Shown here one piece after another: positions 1 through 7,783 of a DNA stretch of 16,201 nt. Position 1 is the first letter of the stretch, and every line of letters starts with the position of its first letter. The translations under genes were made by a program, and so were the position numbers. The notes beneath the pieces were generated by a model that ran no database searches, was not told where the DNA came from, and saw only the letters and a program-made list of their open reading frames with translations. The DNA is taken from the NCBI GenBank assembly GCA_001662425.1, contig BDDC01000474.1:1-16201 (forward strand). Direction: 5' to 3'. This DNA comes from Chlamydomonas sphaeroides. Lineage: Eukaryota > Chlorophyta > Chlorophyceae > Chlamydomonadales > Chlamydomonadaceae.

Positions 1-53
1 AGGGGGGAAAGGGGGGAAGGGGGGATGGGGGGAAGGGGGGAAGGGGAGGGGGG
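1..53. repeat. G-rich imperfect repeat of about 8 bp (GGGGGGAA)
   Basis: The window opens with seven runs of G (mostly six long) separated by AA, AAA or AT. On the gene B strand this is a C/T tract inside the intron after exon 11, so it may be the polypyrimidine stretch before the next acceptor. The plus strand could form G-quadruplexes. The array may continue beyond the left edge. Confidence 0.8.
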
Positions 54-193
54 CGTTGGGAGTTTGAGCCGGAGTCGGCGTGGAGGTGGACTATCCATGT
101 GGGCGGTGTCGCCGAGAGGGGTGCCGCGGGTTGGCCGCCGCCGTGCGACTGCCGCGCCGTACGACATCGCGGGTGCCTGTACAGCTGCTGTAC

Positions 194-3100
194 CTGGTTG
201 TGTAGTCGTCGTACCTGTGCACGGGGTGTATCGCGAAGGGGCGGGGCGGGGGACCAGGGAGTGGACGTCAAAGGCAGCCCGGCAACCGAGCACCCCTGCC
301 CTGGCCAGCCTCCGTGAGTCATGTCGTGTCATCACGTGTACACGGCGTCACATGTCACCTCACATGCAGCGGCGCATGCATCAATTGTGCGCTGGAGTTG
401 TACACGCCTGCCCCGGCTGCGGTCGTGGCTCCTCGTGGGCGCTGCCGTCCCGGGACTGGGCCGCGGCGCTGACCTGACCCAAGGCCCCGACAACCCGTCC
501 GTTCCCAAAGCCCGCCAGCCGCGCTGCCGCCCGGGCCCAGCACCCGGCCTCACTCAATGCCCGAGCGCCAGCCGTGGAAGAGGCCATAGCAGTGCAGCCT
601 GCGGGGGAGGCAGGGGGTAGCGGGGGCAGCGAAGGAGGCTTGGAGGAGGAGACAGATAAGGAGGGGGCCGGGCGAGGGAACGCCACGCCACGCCACGTCA
701 AGCTATTTGACGGGCCCGGCGCCTGGCAGCGGGTCGGGCAGAGGTCCGAGAACCCACCCACAGCCATGCACTCCGCCCCGGCCCCACGGCCCCTGAAGCC
801 CCAACGCCCCTGCCTAGCCCCGGGCGCTCCCTGCACCGCCGCCCCTGCTCAGCCTACAGCTACCGCAGCGAAAGCAGATGCACTGCTACACAGCACGATC
901 GTTTATATGCAACAGTATCGCCACGTGTGCCGCTCACACTTCCTGCAGCACCACGCGCCGCTTGAAGATGCCCTGGGGAAGGGGTTGGGGAGGGAGGTAG
1001 AAACATGGGCGCGGCATGGGGTGCCTTGCAATCAATTAACCCCAGGACACATGGGGAGAGGAGCACATGATGTGCTACAGGAAGTGGGCTCGGGGCAGGG
1101 GCCCGCCGCTGAGGGCTCGGGCAGGGGCTTCGGCTTGGGGTGCGCTGAGGTGCATTGGGGTGCTTCGTGGGTACTGGTTTGGGGTCCATGTGGCTGCACC
1201 CGGAGGCGCGCGGCGCTCCCCGCCCCGCCCCTCTTACATGGTGAACAACGCATAGGCAGCGGTACCCGCCTCCTGCGGCCGCTGCCCAGGCACCCGCCCG
1301 TCCTCGTGCGGTACCCACCTCCTGCATGACCTCCCACCGTGTAAGTCCCCGGAGCGCACCCATCCCCCCTCATACTCCATGATGTGCCTGTGCGAATTAT
1401 GTCACATCATGTATCATATCGTGCGCTTTGACATCCGCTGAGGGCCCACCTCCTGCGGCCGGTACCACATGTAGGCTCCCGGCACCTCGGCCAGCCCCGC
1501 CCAGCCGCAGGTAGGCACGTCGTAGGGCACCACGAAGATAAAGTGTGTGAAGACGGCGACTGGGGGGCAAGGGGAACGGAGGGAAAGCGTGTGTTCCAGT
1601 GTTAGGTAGGACACTATGTGTGTATGCCGCCGTGGCCATGACTCGGGCGGCTGCTGACGCACCACACAGCCCAAGCGCGTGAAGGGAGGGCAAAGGTCGG
1701 CAGGGAGGGACAGGGCTGCAGGGTGTGCGGCCATCGTCCCGCCTGCAAGTGCAGCTACGGTGACCGCAGCCAGCCGCATCCCTCTCACGCGTGCCGAGCT
1801 GCGCCCTGGCCGAGGTGAGCGCCGCCTTGGCCAGGTTGTCCTCCTCGCACTTGAGCATGTCATCGTTGCAGGGCACGGGCGTGGAGATGACCTGGGGGAA
1901 GCGAGGGGGGGCAGGGAGGGCGGGAGTCCCGGTTGCGGCCTCGCGGGGCAGGCACCCTCTCGCCGCAGCCTCTGGCATCCCCCATGCCTCACCCCGCTGC
2001 GGTTCCTGCCCAGCGTCCTGCTGCCAAAGCCGCGTCTCCTCCACGCTCCCCGACAGGACCGTGGAACCACACTAAACACACACGCAGCACCCGATTTACC
2101 CCTCAAAGCCCCCGGCCCCCCGCACCCGGCTGCGGTTCCTGTCCAGCGTCATGCTGCCAAAGCTGCAGTTGCGGAAGAAGGCGGCATGGCCGTCGGGCTC
2201 CCTGAAAATGGCGTCCTCCACGTCCGGCACCTGGGGGGTGGCGGGGGGACGAGGGGATAGAGGGGCGAGTGTGTGCGTGTGGGCCCGTCGGGCTCTCGTC
2301 GCACTCGTGTGAAATCAACCCTCCCCGCCTTACGCAACGCTATGATATCGGCCACCGCCGCTCGTCATAGCAATTGAGTACCGCATTATCACCAGCATGG
2401 CATAACCAAAGGATGTGACAGCGTTGACGTGGCCTTGTGCAAAGCAACCCACCGACGCGCCTCGACGGCTGCAGCCGCCCGTGTAGCTCATCACGGACAC
2501 CAGCACCCGCAGCGCCACGTTGGTCGAGTTGAGGCCAAAGCCGGGCGACTTGACGGCGGCAGCCGAGAGCTGTGTGCAGTTGTAGGGCTGGCCCACGGGC
2601 GTGGAGCAGGTCTGGATGGGGAGCGGAGGAGCGGGGCAAGGGCAGGGGTCAGGACGGTCAGGGGTCAGAGGTCGGTGGTCAGGACGGGCGCCACGCGCTC
2701 CGAGGGTTGGGGGGAGTGGGCTGTGTTGCCGCGGTGTGATGCAGGGCCCCTGCCACGTACCCAGCCCTCCCCCCCGCCCCCCAAACGTGCGGCCCGCCCC
2801 GGCCCCCGGCGGCGCCCACACCCACACGAACACACGCACACGCTCCCAGGCCCCGGCGCGGCCGGCCCCTTTCCCCCATCTGCAGCCCCGCCCCCGCCTC
2901 ACCAGCTGCACCAGCGCGCCGGCCGTCACGGGCAGCAGCTCCGTGTCGTACGGCTGCCCTGGCAGCTCGTACAGGTCCCCGGTGGCGGTGTGCAGCGTCC
3001 ACCTGGCGGCCGGCGTGGGTGGAGGGGGGCTCGCCCAGGGTACGTGTGGGATGCGTGTGCGGCTGTGTCACCAAGGCTGTGCTCGCTGGGGGGCACATGT

Positions 3101-4362
3101 GTGTACGGTACCTCGGTGTGCTTGATGTCGTACGGTGCCGTACAACATGCCGGGTGAGACTGACTGACTGAAGCACGCGCCGCAGGCTGCAGCCGCACGC
3201 ACCGGGGGCACGGCTCCCCCCCACGCCACGCCACGCCCCAACCCCCGCTGGCCCCACCGGTCGGCGCTGTGGGTCCTCTTGGCAGACAGCCGGCCCTGGG
3301 GGACAGGAGGCGGCCCCGGGGTGAAGGGGCAGGGTTCGTGGCATTCCTGACACGCTCCTGACACGGGCTTGGGTTGTGGTAGTGGCAGGGCAGGGAGGCG
3401 CCCGCGCCGTGGTGTGCAGACGACGGCAGAGGCAGAGGCGGCCGTGCGCACATGGGGGCACGCGAGCCATGGAGCCCCGGGGACCCGGTGAGGAAAGCAA
3501 ACGAAGCACGATATGAGAGCAGGGCATCAGAGCAGGGCATTAGAGCAGGGTATCAGAGCAGGGTATCAGAGCACGACACCAGAGCAGGGTATGAGAGCAA
3601 ACAAGGCAAGGCACGACGTAGGAGGGATAGACCCCCGAGCGCCGCACCTCAACGGTCGCCACGGCGGCAGGGGCCGGCGGAGGCATCGGCCTCGGAGGCA
3701 GCGGCCGCGGGGCCGGCGACGGCGGCCGCGGCCGCGGCGGCCGCGGCGGCGACGGCGGCGGCGGCCGCGGTGGCGGCAGGGGCCGCGGCGGCGCTGGCGG
3801 CGACGGCGGTAGCGGCGGCGGCGATGGTGGGCTGATGGGCTGCGGCGGCGACGGCGGCACGCGCCGCCGCGGCGGCGGGCGGCGGCCCACGACGCTGCCT
3901 GGCGGCAGGTGCTTCAGCGGCAGCTGCGCGTCGCCTCCTGCAGCGGAAAGAGGCCAGGCACTCTGGTCAGTGGAAAAGAAAGAGGCAAAAGGAGGGGAGG
4001 AAGAGCGGCGGCACGTGGGCTTCAGTGGCAGCCGCGCGTCGCCGTCTGCATGGATGCCATGGATGCCAGGGGCACCAGCCAGGCACGGTGGTTGGGGGGC
4101 AGGAGGGGTCAGCAGGGCAGTGCAGCGAGGCGGCAGCTGCGTGCCGCCGCCTGCGCAGGCGGCAGTGGCTGGTCACCGAGCCGGTCCAACGCCAGCGATC
4201 AGGCATGTGGTCAGCTGGCCGTGTGCGCACAGCGCCGCGGCGTGGGTTTGAGCAGGGGGCAGGCTGGCCAGGCCGCAAGCGCTGAGGGGCATGGGCCGTA
4301 CCTGGCAGACATGCCACCGCCAGCAGCAGCGCCAGCACGGCTGCCGCTAGGCAGCTCGGCAT
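194..4362 (-). CDS. Gene B: secreted M11 (gametolysin/VMP-like) metalloprotease with proline-rich N-terminal exon; 3' part outside the window
   Basis: Eleven exons, 1067 nt, 355 residues before the left edge. Signal peptide MPSCLAAAVLALLLAVACLP, then a proline-rich segment (about 21-117), prodomain-like RWTLHTATGDLYELPGQP (about 130), catalytic part with NSTNVALRVLVSVMSYTGGC (about 193), FTHFIFVVP (about 289), TCGW (about 302) and the metal motif QEVLHCYGLFHGW at 332-344, followed by IEYDDYTT. Alignment by eye with gene A is collinear throughout (for example GRLSAKRTHSADRWTL against GRIVYKNTHRAEIWTL). The Met-turn exon and everything after it lie to the left of base 1, so whether gene B also has a Ser-Pro stalk and PAN modules is unknown. 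Same family and inferred wall or matrix role as gene A. It starts 3.4 kb downstream of gene A's stop in the same orientation, a tandem duplicate. The start is the only ATG in front of a good signal peptide. Confidence 0.86.
554..972 (-). other. Gene B catalytic core on two microexons
   Basis: Exon 9 (938-972) encodes GIFKRRVVLQE plus two bases. Exon 10 (554-598) completes V and continues LHCYGLFHGW and RSGI. Spliced, they read QEVLHCYGLFHGW, the same Gln-type metal motif as gene A, split at the same phase-2 position. An unusual Cys sits directly after the second ligand position, where gene A has Asn. Confidence 0.8.
938..1085. repeat. Inverted repeat linking gene B exon 9 to its upstream intron
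   Basis: ACTTCCTGCAGCAC at 938-951 (3' end of exon 9, up to the donor) is the reverse complement, with one mismatch, of GTGCTACAGGAAGT at 1072-1085 in intron 8. The arms are 120 bases apart, so in the pre-mRNA they could pair across the acceptor and most of the exon. Confidence 0.5.
1260..1466. repeat. Copies of the exon 8 donor edge in gene B intron 8
   Basis: The exon 8/intron 8 junction (1442-1466, plus strand CCCACCTCCTGCGGCCGGTACC) recurs as CGGTACCCACCTCCTGC at 1309 and as CGGTACCCGCCTCCTGCGG at 1260. On the gene strand the copies read GCAGGAGGTGGGTACC and GCAGGAGGCGGGTACC; the former keeps a GT donor, so it may act as a decoy 5' splice site. Confidence 0.6.
1990..2175. repeat. Partial copy of gene B exon 6 in the following intron
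   Basis: Exon 6 end (about 2126-2166, encoding FGSMTLDRNRSR before the donor) is matched at about 1990-2033 in intron 6, which would encode FGSRTLGRNRSG followed by GTGAGG. About 40 bases align with few changes, including a usable donor. No good in-frame acceptor was found for the copy, so it is taken as a relic and not as an alternative exon. Confidence 0.65.
3516..3593. repeat. 13-bp tandem repeat, six copies, in gene B intron 2
   Basis: The unit AGAGCAGGGTATC repeats six times (3516, 3529, 3542, 3555, 3568, 3581), the fifth copy being the most changed, with a partial seventh at 3594. It ends about 50 bases from the donor of the proline-rich exon. Intronic minisatellite; no function is visible. 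Confidence 0.9.
3648..3937 (-). other. Gene B exon 2: proline-rich, HRGP-like segment
   Basis: The exon encodes 97 residues (about 21-117). It starts GGDAQLPLKHLPPGSVVGRR and then is mostly Pro with Ser, Arg and a few Leu/Ala (PPSPP, PPLPPSPPAPPRP, PRPPPPSPPRPPRP), ending ATVE before the donor. PPSPP-type blocks are substrates for prolyl hydroxylation and O-glycosylation in volvocine wall proteins, and Volvox VMPs also carry hydroxyproline-rich parts. The matching exon of gene A is only 62 nt and keeps just a short PPPPPR core with the same flanking intron phases (1 and 0), so this exon expanded in B or shrank in A. Confidence 0.85.
3904..4157. repeat. Two degraded copies of the exon 2 acceptor edge in gene B intron 1
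   Basis: The start of exon 2 with its acceptor (3904-3943) is repeated at 4010-4050 with few mismatches and, more weakly, at 4130-4157, a spacing of roughly 105-120 bases. On the gene strand the better copy encodes GDARLPLK against GDAQLPLK in the real exon, but its acceptor AG is changed (TGCAG to TGCAGA context), so it is probably unused. Confidence 0.65.
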
Positions 4363-5333
4363 GGCTCAGCTGCTTTTCGTGTGGCGGATCAGAGCGCTAG
4401 CATGCGCGGGGCGCGGAGGGGCAGAGGTGTTGGGGTGGTGACGATGGATGGGCAGGGTGTTGGTGGCGACCTGCGGGCACGGTTATGAGCGTACGGTGTG
4501 TCGTTGCGAGCGGAGGTGCTTCCGTTGACAGCAATCCGCTGCATATGCTGTAATTCTCGTTCAATGCCGATGGCTCCAGCGCCCGCCGCTGACCGCTTGC
4601 CTTCTGCGTAGATGTAGGATGCCGCATGAACAGAAGTGATGTGCATATGATGAAAGCAAGTGCAGCGATCGAAAGTTGGAAGCGCCCTTGCACCGGCCGG
4701 GCAGGGTCAGTCAGGTTTGGAGTTGAAAGTTGCACAGTGACGAGCGTGACGCGGTTCACTCCTATGGCGTCAGCTTCTCGTGTGGCGCGGTTTGCCGAGA
4801 CCGGAGAGGCGGGCGGGCGTGGACGAGCGTGTTTCGCCGTTGCTAACAACGCCTACCCAAACAAAATAAAGACGATACTGAGCGTCTGCATCACATCGGC
4901 ATCGTCGTCGATGAACGCCGGAAAACGAAAGGCGAACAAGCACGATCCGCGCCTCACGGCGCTCCAAGGTGCTGCCTTGCCTGATAAACATCCATGTACA
5001 GAAGTACATGTAATCCACTCTACACATTTTTTGGTCACAAACGCACAGGCGCAGACCCATGGGGCACTCCGGAGTGCAGCACGTCTCTCTCCGGCCCTCC
5101 AGTCCGTTACCCAACCCTATCGCATACAACGCACAGCAACCGGTCCCGAGCCATGCAATGCTCGTCACTTACTCTACCGCGAGGGTCGCCTGCCCGGCAG
5201 TCAATGTGTAGCGAAGGACGTCGCGAGCAGGCGCTGCATGGTCTTCGGCGGGATAGGGAGATGTGCGATGTGTGTGGCCCGTGCAAGGGCCGCAGCCGGT
5301 GCGGCCGCGCGGCCCCGAAGGCCAGGGCGGAGC
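4363..5333 (-). other. Upstream region of gene B, no gene seen
   Basis: This is the 5' flank and presumed promoter/5' UTR of gene B. It is clearly less GC-rich than the coding exons, especially 4840-5040. No convincing TATA box was found. The long plus-strand frame at 4626-5444 has many A/T-ending codons and no motif, so it is not called as a gene. Confidence 0.4.
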
Positions 5334-5382
5334 CGTCGCTCAGCCGGTGCGGCCCAGTGTGACACGTGCGGGTGCGATGCGC

Positions 5383-5509
5383 TATACAAGATAAATTATG
5401 GTCAAAGGCATCCGGATAAATTCCGGGGGTGCCGTTTACCATGATGGCCAAGGGCGTCATAAGTCAGATAATTTCAACCCCCAAGGACCAGATTATCCAG
5501 ATATACAAG
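5383..5509. mobile_element. Small MITE-like insertion with 8-bp target duplication
   Basis: TATACAAG occurs at 5383-5390 and again at 5502-5509, bracketing 111 bp that is more AT-rich than its surroundings. The interior has imperfect inverted arms: TCCGGATAAATT..CCGGGGGT on the left and, reversed, TCTGGATAATCT..TTGGGGGT on the right. An 8-bp target duplication fits hAT-like non-autonomous elements. A related sequence at about 6326-6350 lacks this block and runs straight from GACACG into TGTGCCTGCTTCCACCC, as expected of an empty site. Ends and family are uncertain. Confidence 0.45.
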
Positions 5510-5609
5510 TGTGCCTGCTTCCACCCTCGAGGTCTGGCACCCCGCGGCTGGGCATCAGGGACGGTGGCTGCAGGGACGGTGGCTGCGTAGGCGTGGCCAA
5601 GAACGAGTA

Positions 5610-6180
5610 TGCGTGAGCAACTTGCGCATTTGATGCTCGACCACCATGCGGATGGGGCCCATGGCGCCGGGGCTGGCGGCTGTGTGCTGGAAGACGCCAA
5701 CGGCTACGCCCGCCACCGCACCTGCCGCCGACTCAGCGTTCCGCCCGAGCGGCCTCTCCGCGGCTGTGCCGGCGGCCAGGAGGGCGAAGGCGAGGTTGGG
5801 GGAGTCGCCGACCTCTCGTTGCCAGCAGGGCGTGGCGCTCTGGCACCCGCAAGGCAAGCTGCCCGCCGGCCGAGGTCAGGTCGGCAGCCAGCAGGAGCAT
5901 CCAGGTGTAAGGGGCACCAGCTGCTGCACCCCCACAGCCCCGGCCAGCGTCGCTGAGCGCACCTCTACGGGCAGCTGCACGATGTCGATGCCGCAGTCGC
6001 CGAAGCTGGGCACGACGACTAGCGCGGCGCTGCTGGGCAGCGGCGGGTCCTGCGGCTTGGCCACTTGGCGGGCAGCCTTGGGCAGGTTATGTAATGGCCC
6101 TCGGCTCGGCAGCGGCGGCGATCTTGCTGGATTCCCTGCAGGTATGCTGCCACTCCCACGTCCATGAACATCCTGTGACC
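5610..6180 (-). pseudogene. Frameshifted gene relic of unknown family
   Basis: Three consecutive minus-strand segments in different frames look like one broken protein. About 6064 to 5905 reads AKPQDPPLPSSAALVVVPSF, then DIVQLPVEVRSATLAGAVG. About 5905 to 5840 reads APYTWMLLLAADLTSAGGQL, then RVPERHALLATR. About 5840 to 5620 reads EVGDSPNLAFALLAAGTAAE and continues to GAMGPIRMVVEHQMRKLL. Within each segment nearly all codons end in G or C, as in genes A and B. The segments abut with no room for introns, so at least two indels are needed to join them. A possible upstream piece (MFMDVGVAAYLQ, from 6171) is in yet another frame. I do not recognise the parent protein. It could be a retrocopy or a captured fragment; a live gene with unusual splicing is less likely. 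Confidence 0.5.
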
Positions 6181-6626
6181 GGCCGCAAGGCGATAATATT
6201 ATTATTAGTTGTTACTTCTGTAACTTCGCAGCGGTCAAGGTACGAACCCTGGTCCGTAGGCGTGCCAGATGTGGCCCGTGGCGTGGCGGGGCCATCGCTC
6301 AGCCGGTGCGTACCCGTGCACGCCCGACACGTGTGCCTGCTTCCACCCCGCGGTATCTTCCAACCCAAGGCGGTCCAATGACTTCCACGCTGGCTCTGCG
6401 TAAACATGCTGTGCATCGGCTGGGACATTGGCTGTATAGACGTCGTCAAGAACGGGTACGAAGAGGTAGCTTGCGCTTGGTTCACACTGTTGAACCAACC
6501 CAGGCCGGTCGCAGCACGTGAAGCGGCGGCGGCGAGGTTGCCCGACGACGTGGTCTCTAGGGCTCGGGGGAGTTAGTGGCCGGTGGAGGAGGAGCGAGCC
6601 TTCCGAGCGCCTCTTCCTTGGCGGGG

Positions 6627-6631
6627 TTACA
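6627..6631 (-). terminator. Candidate TGTAA polyadenylation signal of gene A
   Basis: TGTAA is the usual poly(A) signal of Chlamydomonas nuclear genes. Reading down the minus strand from the gene A stop at 7784, this is the first TGTAA found, about 1.15 kb downstream. That would make a long but not unheard-of 3' UTR. A variant signal nearer the stop cannot be excluded. Confidence 0.3.
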
Positions 6632-7137
6632 AGCGGACACGAGCGCATACATCTCTTTCGTTCTGTGCCTATCGACCCCACATACACTTCCGCCTCGATG
6701 CTACCCAGCCGCATGCACTCACGCCAAAACCACACAACACTCACCACACACCGCACCGGCCCAGCCCCCAGCGCGCTATTTTCCTGTACACATGAAGCAA
6801 TGAAGCCATCCATAATGCAACCAGCTCCCGCTCGGGAGCGCCGGCGTGCGCAGCAGTGCTCCCCCCCAGTCCTGTAGCAGGCTAGCGAGGCCAGCCGTCG
6901 AGTGTGGCGCCATGCCCCGCCTCCTCCCCGCATGCAATGCGGTGCACTGCACGGCAGCGGGCAGCGCGCCTAGCACTTGGCCACAGTCCGCTGTCCAGCA
7001 TGTTCAATCATGCATGTCATGTGGTGTGACGGAAGGCAAGTAAGCCCGCGCCCAACAACATTACCACCACAAGGCGAATAGGCACCCCTGTGGCTCCCGC
7101 ACGCAAAGCCCTCCTGCGCAGGGGAGTCGCACCCAGT

Positions 7138-7203
7138 GCTACGGTCCTGAACCCCCAGCCCACGCCCAGCGCTACGGTCCTGAACCCCCAGCCCACGCCC
7201 AGC
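7138..7203. repeat. 33-bp tandem repeat, two exact copies
   Basis: Copies at 7138-7170 and 7171-7203 are identical and start GCTACGGTCCTGAACCCCCA. A third copy begins (GCT) and then diverges. It lies in the presumed 3' UTR of gene A. No function is visible. Confidence 0.9.
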
Positions 7204-7547
7204 GCTATGCGCCAGACGCCCCTTCGACGCAGGGGAGCCTAACGCCTGGCCGCCGCCTCCGCGCCTCGGCAAAGCGGGCGCTTGCATGCGCGACGCCGGC
7301 GGCGGTCCCACACCTGCCGCCCACGACACCCCGCCTCCACACCTGCTGCCTACAGCATCCGTCCATCCTGCCGCCTCCACACCTGCTACCCACACGACGC
7401 CACCTCGGCGCCTGCACCTAACCTAGCTAGGCCTGGCCTAAGCCCACATCGTCATAGCACCCACGCACGGTACTCCTAGCGCTACTAGCCGGTGGGCTCG
7501 GTATGAAAGATGCGCGCGCCTGCCAGATGAGCATGTGGCGACGGCCT

Positions 7548-7586
7548 GAACATAAGCTGAAGATGAGTCGAACATAAGTTGAAGAT
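7548..7586. repeat. Imperfect tandem repeat of about 22 bp
   Basis: GAACATAAGCTGAAGATG at 7548 is followed directly by a second, shorter copy GAACATAAGTTGAAGAT at 7570-7586. Presumed 3' UTR of gene A; no function is visible. Confidence 0.7.
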
Positions 7587-7783
7587 AGGCAGAACCGCCC
7601 TCAGAGAGCTCTTGGGCGGGGGCCCACGAGGCACTTGCGGCCGCCTTCAAGGAACCCGTCAGGCCGGAGCCACTGGTTGCGGGCTGGAGCCACTGGTGGG
7701 CCGGCTGGGCCCTCGCCGCCCCTAGGCCACCCTTCGCCAACCTCCGGCAGGAGGGTCCAGGCAAAGCCACAACGGCCGCCTAG

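Larger units (their letters stand above)
194..4362 (-). other. Gene B exon map (hand-built splice model, partial)
   Basis: Exons in transcription order: 4302-4362, 3648-3937, 3258-3295, 2903-3002, 2453-2611, 2126-2230, 1789-1891, 1450-1559, 938-972, 554-598, 194-214. Phases after each: 1,0,2,0,0,0,1,0,2,2,2. All introns are GT..AG. Exons 9 (35 nt), 3 (38 nt), 10 (45 nt) and 11 (21 nt) are microexons that ordinary gene finders could miss; each was placed because its peptide continues the gene A alignment in frame. Introns above 300 bases are 215-553, 599-937, 973-1449, 3296-3647 and 3938-4301. They hold only repeats and exon-edge copies, no nested gene. Confidence 0.8.
5334..6480. repeat. Diverged direct repeats flanking the gene relic
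   Basis: Around 5334-5630 and 6293-6480 the same short blocks occur in the same order and orientation: TCGCTCAGCCGGTGCG (5335 and 6295), ACACG then TGTGCCTGCTTCCACCC (about 5509 and 6332), and CAAGAACG.GTA followed by CTTGCGC (about 5599 and 6449). They bracket the relic. They could be remains of a tandem duplication or of long repeats of an old element; similarity between blocks is low. Confidence 0.4.
6632..7783 (-). other. Gene A 3' UTR / intergenic stretch, no gene seen
   Basis: No convincing coding frame. The long minus-strand frame 6235-6933 has mixed codon endings and no recognisable motif. The stretch holds short tandem repeats: a 33-bp repeat (7138-7203), a loosely repeated CCGCCTCCACACCTGCT motif near 7331 and 7372, a repeat of about 22 bp at 7548-7586, and a doubled GGAGCCACTGGT near 7665-7700. 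Confidence 0.4.

Noticed and set aside
381..836. 151-codon minus-strand frame across gene B introns
   Set aside because: It crosses exon 10 in the wrong frame; the exon 10 peptide LHCYGLFHGW is in another frame.
1309..1340. EVMQE followed by GT in intron 8, resembling a second catalytic exon for gene B
   Set aside because: No usable acceptor gives an open frame in phase; the site is one of the copies of the exon 8 donor edge, and the real VVLQE exon is at 938-972.
3130..3143. Perfect GTACGG/CCGTAC inverted repeat
   Set aside because: GTAC- and CCGTAC-type words recur in several introns here (for example 9528-9592), so a single palindrome carries little weight.
3516..3593. Possible CRISPR-like array
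   Set aside because: The 13-bp units are contiguous with no spacers, in a eukaryotic intron; it is a minisatellite.
3452..3835. Plus-strand Ala-rich and Arg-rich frames
   Set aside because: Antisense of the proline-rich exon 2 of gene B and of the 13-bp repeat.
4626..5444. 272-codon plus-strand open frame with ATG
   Set aside because: Codons often end in A or T, unlike genes A and B, no motif is present, and its end lies in the MITE-like block. Probably chance.
6235..6933. 232-codon minus-strand open frame
   Set aside because: Mixed codon endings, no motif, and overlap with diverged repeats; lies in presumed 3' UTR/intergenic DNA.
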